64,000 nt of DNA, taken from Massilia arenae (lineage in GTDB: Bacteria; Pseudomonadota; Gammaproteobacteria; Burkholderiales; Burkholderiaceae_D). The notes beneath the pieces were generated by a model, which worked only from the letters and a program-made list of their open reading frames with translations, searched no databases and was not told the origin of the DNA. The stretch lies in NCBI RefSeq assembly GCF_008014745.1, contig NZ_VPFD01000015.1:1-64000 (forward strand), read 5' to 3'. The translations under genes and the position numbers were made by a program. Numbering within the stretch: the first letter of the stretch is position 1; each line of letters begins with the position of its first letter. Below are positions 15,560 through 24,266 of this stretch, piece by piece.

Positions 15560-17167
15560 ATGCCCATCACTATCGGACTACTGCTCGCGCTGAGCTTTAC
15601 CGCATCGCTTGCCGCGCTCGGCTTCCTGATCTGGGCCATCGCACGCCGCCAGTTCGCGCTGTCGCAAAGCGATGCCTCCACGATCTTCGAGCCGGGCGAG
15701 ACCGGCGCCCCCGACGACACCACTGCCTTCGGCCGCGCGCCGGCCGGTTCGCATGCCCACCGTTTTGACGTGATCCGCGAGCGCATCGACGTCGCCGGGC
15801 GCCGCACCGTGCTGCTGATGGCGGCCGTGGCCGCGTTCTGGCTGGTGCTGGGCTCGGTGTTCGGCGTGATCGCCTCGCTCAAGCTGCACCTGCCTGACTG
15901 GCTGGTGGAGCACGCGCCGCTGACCTTCGGGCGCATGCGCAGCATGCACCTGAACCTGGTCGCCTACGGCTGGTTGTCGGTGGCCGGCATCGCCTCGGCG
16001 CTATGGATCGTGCCGCGCATCTTCCATACGCCGCTGCGTTACCCGCGCGTCGCCATGTTCGGCGCCATGGTCTGGACCATCGGCGTCGCCATGGGCGTCA
16101 CCGCCATCGCGCTCGGCTACACCCAGGGCGTCGAATGGCTGGAAATCCCCTGGCAGATTGGTCTGCTGCTCGCGGTCGGCGGCGCCTGCCTGGCATTCCC
16201 GCTGGTGATGACGGCGCGCCACCGCAAGTCGCACCACATCTACGTGTCGGGCTGGTACTTCCTGGGCGGCCTGGTGTGGTTCCCGGTGCTGTACTTCATC
16301 GCCAACCTGCCGGGCCTGCACGCCGGCGTGCAGCAGGCCACGGTCAACTGGTGGTTCGCGCACAACGTGCTCGGCCTATGGCTGACCCCGCTCGGTGTGG
16401 GGACTGCCTACTACCTGATCCCGAAGATCGTCGGCCAGCCGGTGTATTCGTACAGCCTGTCGCTGCTCGGCTTCTGGGGCCTGGCGCTGTTCTACAGCCA
16501 GGTCGGCATCCACCACCTGATCGGCGCCCCGGTGCCGACCTGGCTGGTGACGCTGTCTATCGTGCACAGCGTCATGATGTTCATTCCGGTGATCGCGGTG
16601 GCGATCAACCAGCACACCACGGTGGTCCGCAATGCGTGGGCGCTGAAGCAGTCGGTAGCGCTGCGTTTCGTGGCCCTGGGCGCGCTGATGTACACGCTGT
16701 CCTCGTTCCAGGGCTCGCTGCAGGCGCTGCGCCCGGTGAATTCGATCACTCATTTCACGCACTACACGGTCGGCCATGCCCACTTGGGCGCCTACGGCTT
16801 CACCAGCATGGTGCTATTCGGGGCCTTCTACTACATGCTGCCTTACCTGACCGGCCGCGACTGGCCGTGGCCGCGCCTGCTCAAGCTGCACTTCTGGCTC
16901 GTGGTCGGCGGCTTCTCGGTGTATTTCTTCGCCGTGTCGATCGGCGGCTGGCTTCAGGGCATGGGCCTGCTCGAACCGGGACGCTCGTTCGAGGCCGTGA
17001 CCCGCGCCACGATGCCTTACCTGGAGGCGCGCTCGCTCGGCGGAACCCTGATGACCCTGGGCCACCTCGTGTTCGCATTCCATATCGCCGCCCTCCTGAT
17101 GGGCAAGGGCACCCAGCGCACGGCCATTGCGGGCCAGACGCCGGAAACCGCCACCGCCGGAGCATGA
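15560..17167 (+). CDS. ccoN: cbb3-type cytochrome c oxidase subunit I with N-terminal CcoS-like segment
   Basis: A 535-residue catalytic subunit. Ligands are all visible: His130 (SMHLNLVAYGW) and His408 for the low-spin haem, His268 (WWFAHNVLGLW) and His318/His319 (GIHHLIG) for CuB, His406 for the active-site haem, and the tyrosine of PVYSYSLS that is cross-linked in cbb3 enzymes. CcoN is usually about 470-480 residues; the extra N-terminal 70 residues (one helix, then FLIWAIARRQF and an acidic tail) resemble the small assembly protein CcoS. It is followed by ccoO with an ATGA overlap. No CcoQ or classical CcoP is present. Confidence 0.85.
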   Translation: MPITIGLLLALSFTASLAALGFLIWAIARRQFALSQSDASTIFEPGETGAPDDTTAFGRAPAGSHAHRFDVIRERIDVAGRRTVLLMAAVAAFWLVLGSVFGVIASLKLHLPDWLVEHAPLTFGRMRSMHLNLVAYGWLSVAGIASALWIVPRIFHTPLRYPRVAMFGAMVWTIGVAMGVTAIALGYTQGVEWLEIPWQIGLLLAVGGACLAFPLVMTARHRKSHHIYVSGWYFLGGLVWFPVLYFIANLPGLHAGVQQATVNWWFAHNVLGLWLTPLGVGTAYYLIPKIVGQPVYSYSLSLLGFWGLALFYSQVGIHHLIGAPVPTWLVTLSIVHSVMMFIPVIAVAINQHTTVVRNAWALKQSVALRFVALGALMYTLSSFQGSLQALRPVNSITHFTHYTVGHAHLGAYGFTSMVLFGAFYYMLPYLTGRDWPWPRLLKLHFWLVVGGFSVYFFAVSIGGWLQGMGLLEPGRSFEAVTRATMPYLEARSLGGTLMTLGHLVFAFHIAALLMGKGTQRTAIAGQTPETATAGA

Positions 17168-17802
17168 CCATGAACCGCCTCATCCCGATTTTCGTCGGCG
17201 CCATCGCCATCCTCGCATTCGCGACCCTGATGCTGGTGGTGATCCCCGGCGCGCAGATCCGCGACCAAGCCCCCGCGCCGGGGCTGGCGGACTACACGCC
17301 GCAGCAGCTGGCCGGGCGCCAGCAGTACATCAACCAGGGCTGCGTCTATTGCCACAGCCAGCAGCCGCGCGCGGCCGGCCAGACCCTGGCCGACCTGTCG
17401 AAAGGCTGGGGCCGGGCCCCGACGTCGGCCGATTTCGCCTATGACCGTCCACACCAGCTGGGCACCATGCGCACCGGCCCCGACCTGCTCAATGTGGGCG
17501 CGCGCCTGCCGAGCCGCGACTGGCACCTGACCCACCTGTACCAGCCGCGCGCGATCTTCGGCTGGAGCATCATGCCGGCCTATCCTTACCTGTTCGAGCG
17601 CAAGAAGCAGGCGGCGCCGGGCGACGTCGTCGTCAAGCTCCCGCCGGAATACCAACCGCAGGGGGAGGTGGTGGTGGCGCGCCAGGAAGCGCTCGACCTT
17701 GCGGCATACCTTCAAGGTCTCAACCGTACTTATCCGGCAGCGCCGGCGGGCCAGGCCGTCCGTGACGAAGGCTATGCATTGTCGAAGGGAGAACAGCGAT
17801 GA
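17164..17802 (+). CDS. ccoO: cbb3-type oxidase subunit II, monohaem cytochrome c
   Basis: A 212-residue membrane-anchored cytochrome c. The N-terminal helix (residues 4-28) is an uncleaved anchor. The haem site is INQGCVYCHSQ (Cys60, Cys63, His64), and the distal ligand is probably Met137 in FGWSIMPAYPYL, as in CcoO. GPDLLNVGARLPSRDWHLTHLYQP is a family motif. The ATG overlaps the ccoN stop (ATGA); ATG 17170 is an alternative. It would carry electrons from the diheme cytochrome to CcoN. Confidence 0.85.
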   Translation: MTMNRLIPIFVGAIAILAFATLMLVVIPGAQIRDQAPAPGLADYTPQQLAGRQQYINQGCVYCHSQQPRAAGQTLADLSKGWGRAPTSADFAYDRPHQLGTMRTGPDLLNVGARLPSRDWHLTHLYQPRAIFGWSIMPAYPYLFERKKQAAPGDVVVKLPPEYQPQGEVVVARQEALDLAAYLQGLNRTYPAAPAGQAVRDEGYALSKGEQR

Positions 17803-18659
17803 ACAAGAACGATCCGGCCAAGAACCCGGCAGCGCCGCAGGTCGACGAAGCCTTCGACCCGTGGGAGCGGACGCGCCCGATTCCCCTGTTCGTGGTCGCG
17901 CTGGTGTTCGCGCTGGCATTCTGGGGCTTGCTCACCTACGTGTCGGAGTACCAGGCACAACGCCGCGGGCAGCAGCAGAACCAGCACAGCGCCAAGACGG
18001 CGGCGGTGGCCGTTGCAGCGGCGCCGCCAGGCGTCGTGCGCGGCCTGGCCGACGCCGACCCGGCAACCCTGCAGGCGGTGAGCGCCGGCACGGGCCAGGC
18101 CTGGAGCTGCGCTTCCTGCCACGGCGCCGCTGGCGAGGGAAATCTCAGCACGCCGCGCCTGGCCGGCCAGCCCGCCGCCTATCTCGCCAAGCAGCTGGAA
18201 GACTTCCGCTCCGGCCTGCGCCACAACGAATCGATGGCCTTCGTGGCGCGCGCCCTGAGCGACGAGGATATCGCCAAGCTGGCGCGCTACTACGCCGGCA
18301 TCGAACTGCGCGCCAAGCTGGCGCCCAGCCTGGGCGGCAACCTGGAACGCGGCAAGCTGATTGCCGAGAAGGGCGACTGGAAATCCAACGTGCCGGCCTG
18401 CTTCCAGTGCCATGGCATGAACGGCGAGGGCGTCGCGCCCGGCTTCCCGGCGCTGGCCGGCCAGCAGCCCGACTACATCTTCGCGCAGCTGGCGGCGTGG
18501 CACGCGGGCGAGCGCAAGAATTCGCCCCAGAAGCTGATGGACGACGTCGCGCGACGCATGAATCCGGACGACATGCGCGCCGTGTCTGACTACCTCGGCT
18601 CGATGCCGGCGCCGGCCCTGCCGGCCCAGGCCGGCGCCACTTCCACCCCACCGCTGTGA
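17799..18659 (+). CDS. Membrane-anchored diheme cytochrome c (c4-like, in CcoP position)
   Basis: A 286-residue protein with a short cytoplasmic start, one TM helix (residues 28-48), a linker, and two class I cytochrome domains: CASCHGAAGEG (Cys104, Cys107, His108) and CFQCHGMNGEG (Cys201, Cys204, His205). The domains are repeated and look like cytochrome c4 rather than the usual CcoP. It overlaps ccoO by 4 nt (ATGA) and sits where CcoP would be, so it probably passes electrons from the downstream TsdA-like protein, or from cytochrome pools, to CcoO. Confidence 0.8.
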   Translation: MNKNDPAKNPAAPQVDEAFDPWERTRPIPLFVVALVFALAFWGLLTYVSEYQAQRRGQQQNQHSAKTAAVAVAAAPPGVVRGLADADPATLQAVSAGTGQAWSCASCHGAAGEGNLSTPRLAGQPAAYLAKQLEDFRSGLRHNESMAFVARALSDEDIAKLARYYAGIELRAKLAPSLGGNLERGKLIAEKGDWKSNVPACFQCHGMNGEGVAPGFPALAGQQPDYIFAQLAAWHAGERKNSPQKLMDDVARRMNPDDMRAVSDYLGSMPAPALPAQAGATSTPPL

Positions 18660-18684
18660 CGGCAATGCGCTCCTGAGACACGAT

Positions 18685-19833
18685 ATGAACGACCCGAAGA
18701 AAACCACGACCAAGTCACCCTATACCCTGGGCAGCACGGCCCGCCGCATGGCCGCGGCGGCCGGCGGCGGCCTGGTGCTGTTCGCCTTCGGCGCCCTGGT
18801 GGTCCAGACCGGCGCCTGGCAGCGATTCCAGACGATGGCCGGATTCACTCCCGATACGCCGGCGCCCGCGCTCACGCGCGAGGCAGCCGAGGCGAAAGCG
18901 CGCCAGGAGATGCTCGCCGCACGCGCCGAGCGCAAGAAGGACAAGGAAGGCAAGGTGGCCGCGCCGCTGCAGCCGACCGGTCCGGACGGCTACTTCGTGC
19001 CGCCGCTCGAATCCGAAATGCCGGACGGTCCGGAGGGTGATGCAATCCGTCGCGGCCGCGATATCTTTATCCACACGCCGCAGTATGCCCAGCGCTATGT
19101 CGGCAACAGCATGGCCTGCGCCCAGTGCCACCTGGACGCGGGACGGCGCGAGAATTCGGCGCCGATGTGGGCGGCCTATGTGCAGTACCCGAAGTACCGC
19201 GCCAAGAACAACAAGGTTAACACGCTGGAAGAGCGCATCAACGGCTGCTTCAACTATTCGATGAACGCGCAGGCCTCCGAGGCCGGCAAGGCGCCGCCGC
19301 CGGGCGACGACATCTACAAGGACCTGATGATCTACATGTACTGGCTTGCCGATGGCGCGCCAACCGGCGAGCAGATGCGCGGCGGGGGCTACATCAAGGT
19401 CAAGGAAACGCCGCAGGGTTACGACCACGCGCGCGGCGCCAAGGTCTACGCGCAGAACTGCGCGCTGTGCCACGGCGACGACGGCCAGGGCCGCAAGGAC
19501 GAGAGCGGCAAGCTGCGCTTCCCGCCGCTGTGGGGGCCGGAAGCCTACAACTGGGGCGCCGGCATGGCACGGATCGACACTGCGGCCGGGTTCATCAAGG
19601 CAAACATGCCGCTCGGTAAGCCGCATAGCCTGTCGGACCAGGACGCATGGGATGCGGCGGCCTACATCAACAGCCACGAGCGGCCGAAGGATCCGCGCCA
19701 GACCGGGACCATCGAGGAGGCACGCGTGCGCTTCCACAAGGATGAGAAGAGCTACTACGGCAAGGAAGTGGGCGGCAAGATCATCGGCGCGGGCGTTGCC
19801 CGTACCAGCCCGGTCGCGGCACCGAAGGGTTAG
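18685..19833 (+). CDS. tsdA: Membrane-anchored thiosulfate dehydrogenase (TsdA-like diheme cytochrome c)
   Basis: A 382-residue protein with an N-terminal anchor (residues 25-45), a charged linker, and two haem domains. Haem 1: CAQCHLDAGRRENSAPMW (Cys145, Cys148, His149). Cys188 in ERINGCFNYSMNA corresponds to the unusual axial cysteine of TsdA, which marks the active site converting two thiosulfates to tetrathionate. Haem 2: CALCHGDDGQG (Cys259, Cys262, His263). YPKYRAKNNKVNTLEERI and GKAPPPGDDIYKDL are strong family motifs. TsdA is normally soluble and about 260 residues mature; the anchor and a C-terminal extension of about 50 residues are additions. Its place within an oxidase operon suggests direct coupling to O2. 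Confidence 0.85.
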   Translation: MNDPKKTTTKSPYTLGSTARRMAAAAGGGLVLFAFGALVVQTGAWQRFQTMAGFTPDTPAPALTREAAEAKARQEMLAARAERKKDKEGKVAAPLQPTGPDGYFVPPLESEMPDGPEGDAIRRGRDIFIHTPQYAQRYVGNSMACAQCHLDAGRRENSAPMWAAYVQYPKYRAKNNKVNTLEERINGCFNYSMNAQASEAGKAPPPGDDIYKDLMIYMYWLADGAPTGEQMRGGGYIKVKETPQGYDHARGAKVYAQNCALCHGDDGQGRKDESGKLRFPPLWGPEAYNWGAGMARIDTAAGFIKANMPLGKPHSLSDQDAWDAAAYINSHERPKDPRQTGTIEEARVRFHKDEKSYYGKEVGGKIIGAGVARTSPVAAPKG

Positions 19834-19837
19834 CGCG

Positions 19838-22054
19838 ATGAACCTGGCCTTTGCCGGCATTGATCGCGATGCGCTGCGCCGCGCCGGCCGCATGGTCGTC
19901 AGCATCGAGGGCATGTGGTGCGCCAGCTGCGCGCTGGCGGTCGAGCGCACGATCGCGCGTTCGCCCGGCGTGACCGCGGCCAGCACCAGCTTTGCCGGCG
20001 GCTCGGCGCTGGTGCGCTGGGACCCGGACCGGATCGACCTCGACGAATTGTTTACCCGGGTCGAACGGCTCGGCTACGGCATTGTTCCGCTGGTCGAATC
20101 CCAGGAGATGGAACGGCAGATCGACGCGCAGGCACGGGCGGTCTGGATGCGGCTGGCGGTGGCCGGCTTCTTCGGGATGTGGAGCATGCTCGGATCGGTG
20201 GCGCTGTATCTCGATGCCGGACTGGCGGCCTCGCAGGCCGGATGGTGGATCGCGCTCGCCTCCTGCCTGGCCGCGCTGCCGGTGGTGACCTGGTCGGCCC
20301 TGGCCTTCTACCGCGCCGGCTGGCGGACCCTGCGTGCAGGCGTGCCCGGCATGGATGCACTGGTGTCGACGGGCGTGCTGGCGTCCTGCCTTCTGTCCGG
20401 ATGGTCGCTGCTGCGCGGCAGCGCCGACGTGTATGCGGACACCGCGACAATGCTGGTGAGTTTCCTGCTGTGCGGGCGCCTGATCGAACTGCACGCCCGG
20501 CGCCGCAACTCGGTGGCGGTCAATGCGCTGCGCCAGGCGGTACCGGAAACGGTGCGCCGCATCGGCGTCAATGGCGTCCCGGTGGAAGAACCCGCGAACC
20601 GTGTCGGTCCCGGAGATCTTGTGCTGGTTCACGCGGGCGAGCGCGTGGCGGTCGACGGCACCGTCGTCGAAGGTGAAGGCGAGGTCGATGCGGCGATCGT
20701 GAGCGGCGAGTCGGCTCCCTTGCCGGTGGCGCTTGGCGACCGCATCGTCGCCGGTTCCATCAACCTGTCGTCGCGGCTGGTGCTGCGCGTCGACCAAGCC
20801 TGGGGCCAGCGCTTCATCGACCGCATCGGTGTGCGCATGCTCGAGCTGCTCGGCACCAAGAGCGCCGCCGCGATGCAGGCCGAGCGCTTTGCGCGCTGGC
20901 TGGTGCCGGCCGCGCTGGTGCTGGCGGCGGCCAGCTTCACGGTTAGCTGGGCCGGCGGCGGCGATCCTGTGCAGGCCGCCCTGCGTGCCCTGTCGGTACT
21001 AGTCGCTGCCTGTCCCTGCGCGGTCGGGCTGGCCCTGCCGCTGGCTTATGCCGCCTCGACCGCGAGCGCGGCGCGCCAGGGGATCCTGCTGCGCGACCCT
21101 GCGTCGCTCGAAGCCCTGGCCAACGCCCGCGAGATCCTGTTCGACAAGACCGGTACCCTGACAGAGGGCATGCTCGAAGTGCGCGAGGTGCTCGGCTCGC
21201 AGCACGCCGCCCCGGCCGAGGTGCTTGGCCTCGCGGCGCGGGCGGAAGCGGACATTGCGCATCCGGTGGCGCGCGCGATCCGCTCGGCGGCCGAGGCCGC
21301 AGGCGCCGCTAGCTGCGGCGATGGGCTGGTGCAGCGCCATCCGCGCGGCTGCACCTGGCGCAGCCCGGACGGACAGGACATGCTACTGGTGGGCAGTGCG
21401 GGCTTCGTCGAAGAGCAGGGCGTGAGCTTGCCCCCAGGGGCACCGGCAGACTGCACCAGGGTTGAAGTCGTGCGTAACGGGAAGTGGATCGGGGCCATCC
21501 TGCTGCAGGACCGCATACGCGAAGACGCCGCGCGCGCGCTGCGGTCGTTTGCGGAGGCAGGAATACGCACCCGCCTGGTTACCGGAGACAGTGCGGCTGC
21601 CGCGGCCCCGGTTGCAGAAGCGGTCGGCCTCGGGCCGGACCAGGTCCATGCGCATTGTTTACCTGAGGACAAAGTGAAAGTACTCGAGCGGGCCGGCAAG
21701 CCCGCGGTGTTCGTCGGCGACGGTGTCAATGACGCACTTGCCCTGGCTGCTGCCGAATGCGGCGTCGCAGTGCAGGGCGCCACTCCGGCCGCCGTTGCGA
21801 CGGCAGGGGTGGTCATCGCGAGCGGCGGGGTGGAGCAGGTGGCCGCAGCCTGGCGGCATGCCCGGCGAACCGTCGGGGTAGTGCGCCAGAACCTGGCGTT
21901 CTCGATGGTGTATAACGTGGCTGTGCTGGCGCTGGCCTCGAGCGGCATGGTGACGCCGGTTGCCGCCGCTGGCGCCATGCTGGCCAGCAGTCTGAGCGTC
22001 ATGCTGAATTCGGGACGGCTGCTGTCCGGGACGAGTGCGCGTCAGCGCACTTGA
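19838..22054 (+). CDS. ccoI: P1B-type copper-transporting ATPase (CcoI/FixI-like)
   Basis: A 738-residue heavy-metal ATPase. One N-terminal HMA domain (GMWCASCALAVE, Cys28 and Cys31), eight TM helices with the metal site Cys392-Pro-Cys394 (AACPCAVGLALPLA), phosphorylation site Asp436 (FDKTGTLTEG), TGDS and GDGVNDALALAAAECGVAV. The short C terminus and the position behind ccoNO match CcoI, which supplies copper for the binuclear centre of cbb3 oxidases. It starts 4 nt after the tsdA stop, so the operon includes it. Only weak ribosome-site sequence is present, consistent with translational coupling. Confidence 0.85.
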   Translation: MNLAFAGIDRDALRRAGRMVVSIEGMWCASCALAVERTIARSPGVTAASTSFAGGSALVRWDPDRIDLDELFTRVERLGYGIVPLVESQEMERQIDAQARAVWMRLAVAGFFGMWSMLGSVALYLDAGLAASQAGWWIALASCLAALPVVTWSALAFYRAGWRTLRAGVPGMDALVSTGVLASCLLSGWSLLRGSADVYADTATMLVSFLLCGRLIELHARRRNSVAVNALRQAVPETVRRIGVNGVPVEEPANRVGPGDLVLVHAGERVAVDGTVVEGEGEVDAAIVSGESAPLPVALGDRIVAGSINLSSRLVLRVDQAWGQRFIDRIGVRMLELLGTKSAAAMQAERFARWLVPAALVLAAASFTVSWAGGGDPVQAALRALSVLVAACPCAVGLALPLAYAASTASAARQGILLRDPASLEALANAREILFDKTGTLTEGMLEVREVLGSQHAAPAEVLGLAARAEADIAHPVARAIRSAAEAAGAASCGDGLVQRHPRGCTWRSPDGQDMLLVGSAGFVEEQGVSLPPGAPADCTRVEVVRNGKWIGAILLQDRIREDAARALRSFAEAGIRTRLVTGDSAAAAAPVAEAVGLGPDQVHAHCLPEDKVKVLERAGKPAVFVGDGVNDALALAAAECGVAVQGATPAAVATAGVVIASGGVEQVAAAWRHARRTVGVVRQNLAFSMVYNVAVLALASSGMVTPVAAAGAMLASSLSVMLNSGRLLSGTSARQRT

Positions 22055-22075
22055 ACCAGGACTGGCCCGGGAGCG

Positions 22076-23398
22076 CTATTCGGCAGGAAAGGCGAGGTGC
22101 GCGGCCACGCCGCTGCCCTCGCGGCGTTCCAGCTTCCAGCTCCCGTCGTAGCGCGCGACGACCGCCTTGACGATCGAGAGGCCCAGGCCGCTGCCCTGGC
22201 CGCTGCCTTTGCGCCAGAAGCGCTGCCCTGCCTTGCCTATCTCCGCGTCGCTCATGCCGCTGCCCTGGTCTTCCACGGTAAAACCCACCATCCCGCCATA
22301 CTGCACGATCCGCAGTACGACCGCCGCCTCGGCATCGCCGTAGCGCAGTGCGTTATCGAGGATGTTGCGTAGCGCGGTCACGGCCAGGGACCCGGGTATG
22401 CGCAGGGCGCGCGCTGCGCCGCCTTCGTCACGAACGCAAACCCTGGCGACCTGCTGCGCCGGAAGTTGCATGATGACCTGCTCGGCGATTGCGCCGGCCT
22501 GCAGGCGTTCGTCGTCGTCGAATGACATCGAACCCTCGACGCGCGCCAGCATCAGGAGCTGGTTGATGATGCCCTGCAGGCGGCCCACCCCGCGTTCGGC
22601 CTGCTGGAGGGCGACCGCCGTGTCCGGTCCGTCGCCACTCATGCGAGCGACCTGGAGATGGGTTTTCACGGCGGTGAGCGGCGTGCGTAGTTCGTGCGCG
22701 GCGTCGCCGGTGAAGCGCCGTTCGCGCTCCATGGTGCGCTCGATCCTGGCCAGCAGGCCGTTGACGGTGGTTACCAGGGGGGCGAGTTCATGCGGAAGGT
22801 CTTGCTCGGGCAGCGGGTGGAGCGCACCGGGCTTGCGCGCTTCAAGGGCAACGCGGATCCGTTCGAGCGGCCGCAGCCCATGGCATACGGCGAACCAAAG
22901 CGCGATCAGGGTCGCGCCCATGGCGACCAGGAAGGGCACGAAGGTCGCGAACGCGATATTCCGGAACAGCTGCTGGCGGCGCTCCACCTTGTCGGCGGTG
23001 GTGATGCGCATCCCGTTTTGCTCGATGGTGTAGCTGCGCCAGGTAACGCCATCGATGACGCGGGTGCGGTAGCCGGGTGATGCGAGACCGAGGCGTTCCG
23101 GGCTGTTCTCGGTGCGGCCCACGATGCCGCCCCGCAGCAGCCGGATTTCGCAGGCCACGTTGTCGGCTCGGACCAGGTAAGGGATAGGGCTGGTTCCGCG
23201 CGAGCCCGGCTGCACCGAAAGATGGGGCGAGTCGGCGATCAGCGCGGCGACCATGCGTGCCGATGCAGCAAGCCGCTCGTCGAGCGCGTCGCGGAATTCG
23301 TCGCGCAGGTCGACTAGCGTCCAGACCGAGGACAAGGCCCAGAACAGGGCGAACGAGGCGCCGATCGTGACCAGCAGGCGCAGGCGCAACGTCTTCAT
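22076..23398 (-). CDS. Sensor histidine kinase (QseC/PmrB-like)
   Basis: A 440-residue inner-membrane kinase: TM1 (8-28), a periplasmic domain of about 120 residues with one cysteine (ADNVACEIRLL), TM2 (150-172), a HAMP-like linker, His235 in FTGDAAHELRTPLTAVKTHL, N box NILDNALRYG, G boxes VEDQGSGMSD and GQGSGLGLSIV. The order and motifs are those of the QseC/PmrB group. It overlaps the response regulator by 4 nt. The system lies between the oxidase operon and the thiol-redox operon, both of which have 11-bp-phased TTAAT repeats upstream. Confidence 0.8.
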   Translation of the reverse strand: MKTLRLRLLVTIGASFALFWALSSVWTLVDLRDEFRDALDERLAASARMVAALIADSPHLSVQPGSRGTSPIPYLVRADNVACEIRLLRGGIVGRTENSPERLGLASPGYRTRVIDGVTWRSYTIEQNGMRITTADKVERRQQLFRNIAFATFVPFLVAMGATLIALWFAVCHGLRPLERIRVALEARKPGALHPLPEQDLPHELAPLVTTVNGLLARIERTMERERRFTGDAAHELRTPLTAVKTHLQVARMSGDGPDTAVALQQAERGVGRLQGIINQLLMLARVEGSMSFDDDERLQAGAIAEQVIMQLPAQQVARVCVRDEGGAARALRIPGSLAVTALRNILDNALRYGDAEAAVVLRIVQYGGMVGFTVEDQGSGMSDAEIGKAGQRFWRKGSGQGSGLGLSIVKAVVARYDGSWKLERREGSGVAAHLAFPAE

Positions 23399-24060
23399 GC
23401 CCCCGCCTTGCCAAGCCGGTACCCAAGGCCACGCACGGTCTCCACGATGTTCGGCCCGAGCTTGCGACGCAGGTGGTAGATGTGGACGTTCAGGGCATTG
23501 CTCTCGACACCATCGCCGAGCCCATACAGGCTGTCCTTGACCTGGTCGCTACTCAGGATGCGCTGGCCGCTGTTGAGGAGCGCCTGGAGCAGGGCCAGCT
23601 CGCGCCGCGACAGCTCGACCGGGTTCCCGTCCAGCGTCACCACCTGGGTGGCCGGATCGAAGGCAAGCGGACCATGCTCGATGCGGTCGACGCTGCGGCC
23701 GGCACTACGCCGCTGCAGCGCATGCAGCCGTGCGACCAGTTCGTCGAGCTCGAAAGGCTTCACGAGGTAGTCGTCGGCGCCGCTGCGCAGGCCGGCCACC
23801 TTGTCCTGGACGTCGTCGCGCGCGGTCAGGACCAGCACCGGCCAGTCCTTGCCCGCGCCGCGCCAGCGCTTGAGCAGCGTGAGCCCGTCCGTATCCGGCA
23901 GTCCGAGATCGAGGAGGAGGACATCGAAACGGCCGGTCTGCACGGCCACTTCCGCCTGGGACGCATTGGCGACATGATCGGCCCCGATTCCTGAGAGGCG
24001 CAAGCCGGCAAGAATGCCGCTGGCGACCAGTTCGTCGTCTTCAATGACGAGTACACGCAT
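23395..24060 (-). CDS. OmpR-family response regulator (QseB/PmrA-like)
   Basis: A 221-residue regulator: receiver domain with Asp51 (LLLDLGLPDTDG) and the usual Thr/Lys (VLVLTARDD, YLVKPFELDEL), then a winged-helix domain (ELSRRELALLQALLNSGQRILSS, ESNALNVHIYHLRRKLG, VRGLGYRLG). ALNVHIYHLRRKL is typical of QseB, PmrA and similar factors that bind TTAA direct repeats with 11-bp spacing. It is first in the kinase operon and divergent from the tlpA-dsbD-dsbG operon, with a candidate box at 24168 in the shared region. Confidence 0.8.
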   Translation of the reverse strand: MRVLVIEDDELVASGILAGLRLSGIGADHVANASQAEVAVQTGRFDVLLLDLGLPDTDGLTLLKRWRGAGKDWPVLVLTARDDVQDKVAGLRSGADDYLVKPFELDELVARLHALQRRSAGRSVDRIEHGPLAFDPATQVVTLDGNPVELSRRELALLQALLNSGQRILSSDQVKDSLYGLGDGVESNALNVHIYHLRRKLGPNIVETVRGLGYRLGKAGA

Positions 24061-24167
24061 GGCTAGCCCGAGTAGTGAAAGCAGGAACCGCGATCTTACC
24101 GCTTTACGGTTATGCCGCGATTAACGGCAGCGGCGGATTGTATGCTTCGCGGCAATTCGACTGGGTC

Positions 24168-24209
24168 GTTAATGTGGTGCTAATCGGCACGAAATACGAT
24201 GCCTGTATT
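24168..24209 (+). promoter_or_regulatory. Candidate QseB/PmrA-like box between regulator and thiol-redox operon
   Basis: GTTAAT (24168-24173), GTGGT, GCTAAT (24179-24184): a direct repeat with the same 11-bp phase as the exact match at 15380, with one mismatch in the second TTAAT core (CTAAT). TGTATT at 24204-24209, 19 bp on, may be the -10 for the downstream operon. Confidence 0.45.
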
Positions 24210-24266
24210 CGCCAGGCGTCGAACCGGCCCGTGGGGCCGGCGCCATGCGCAGGAAAGCACACCACC

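Noticed and set aside
16003..17163. Upstream extension of the ccoO frame through ccoN
   Set aside because: The extension is an out-of-frame translation of ccoN; the real start is at the ATGA overlap at 17164.
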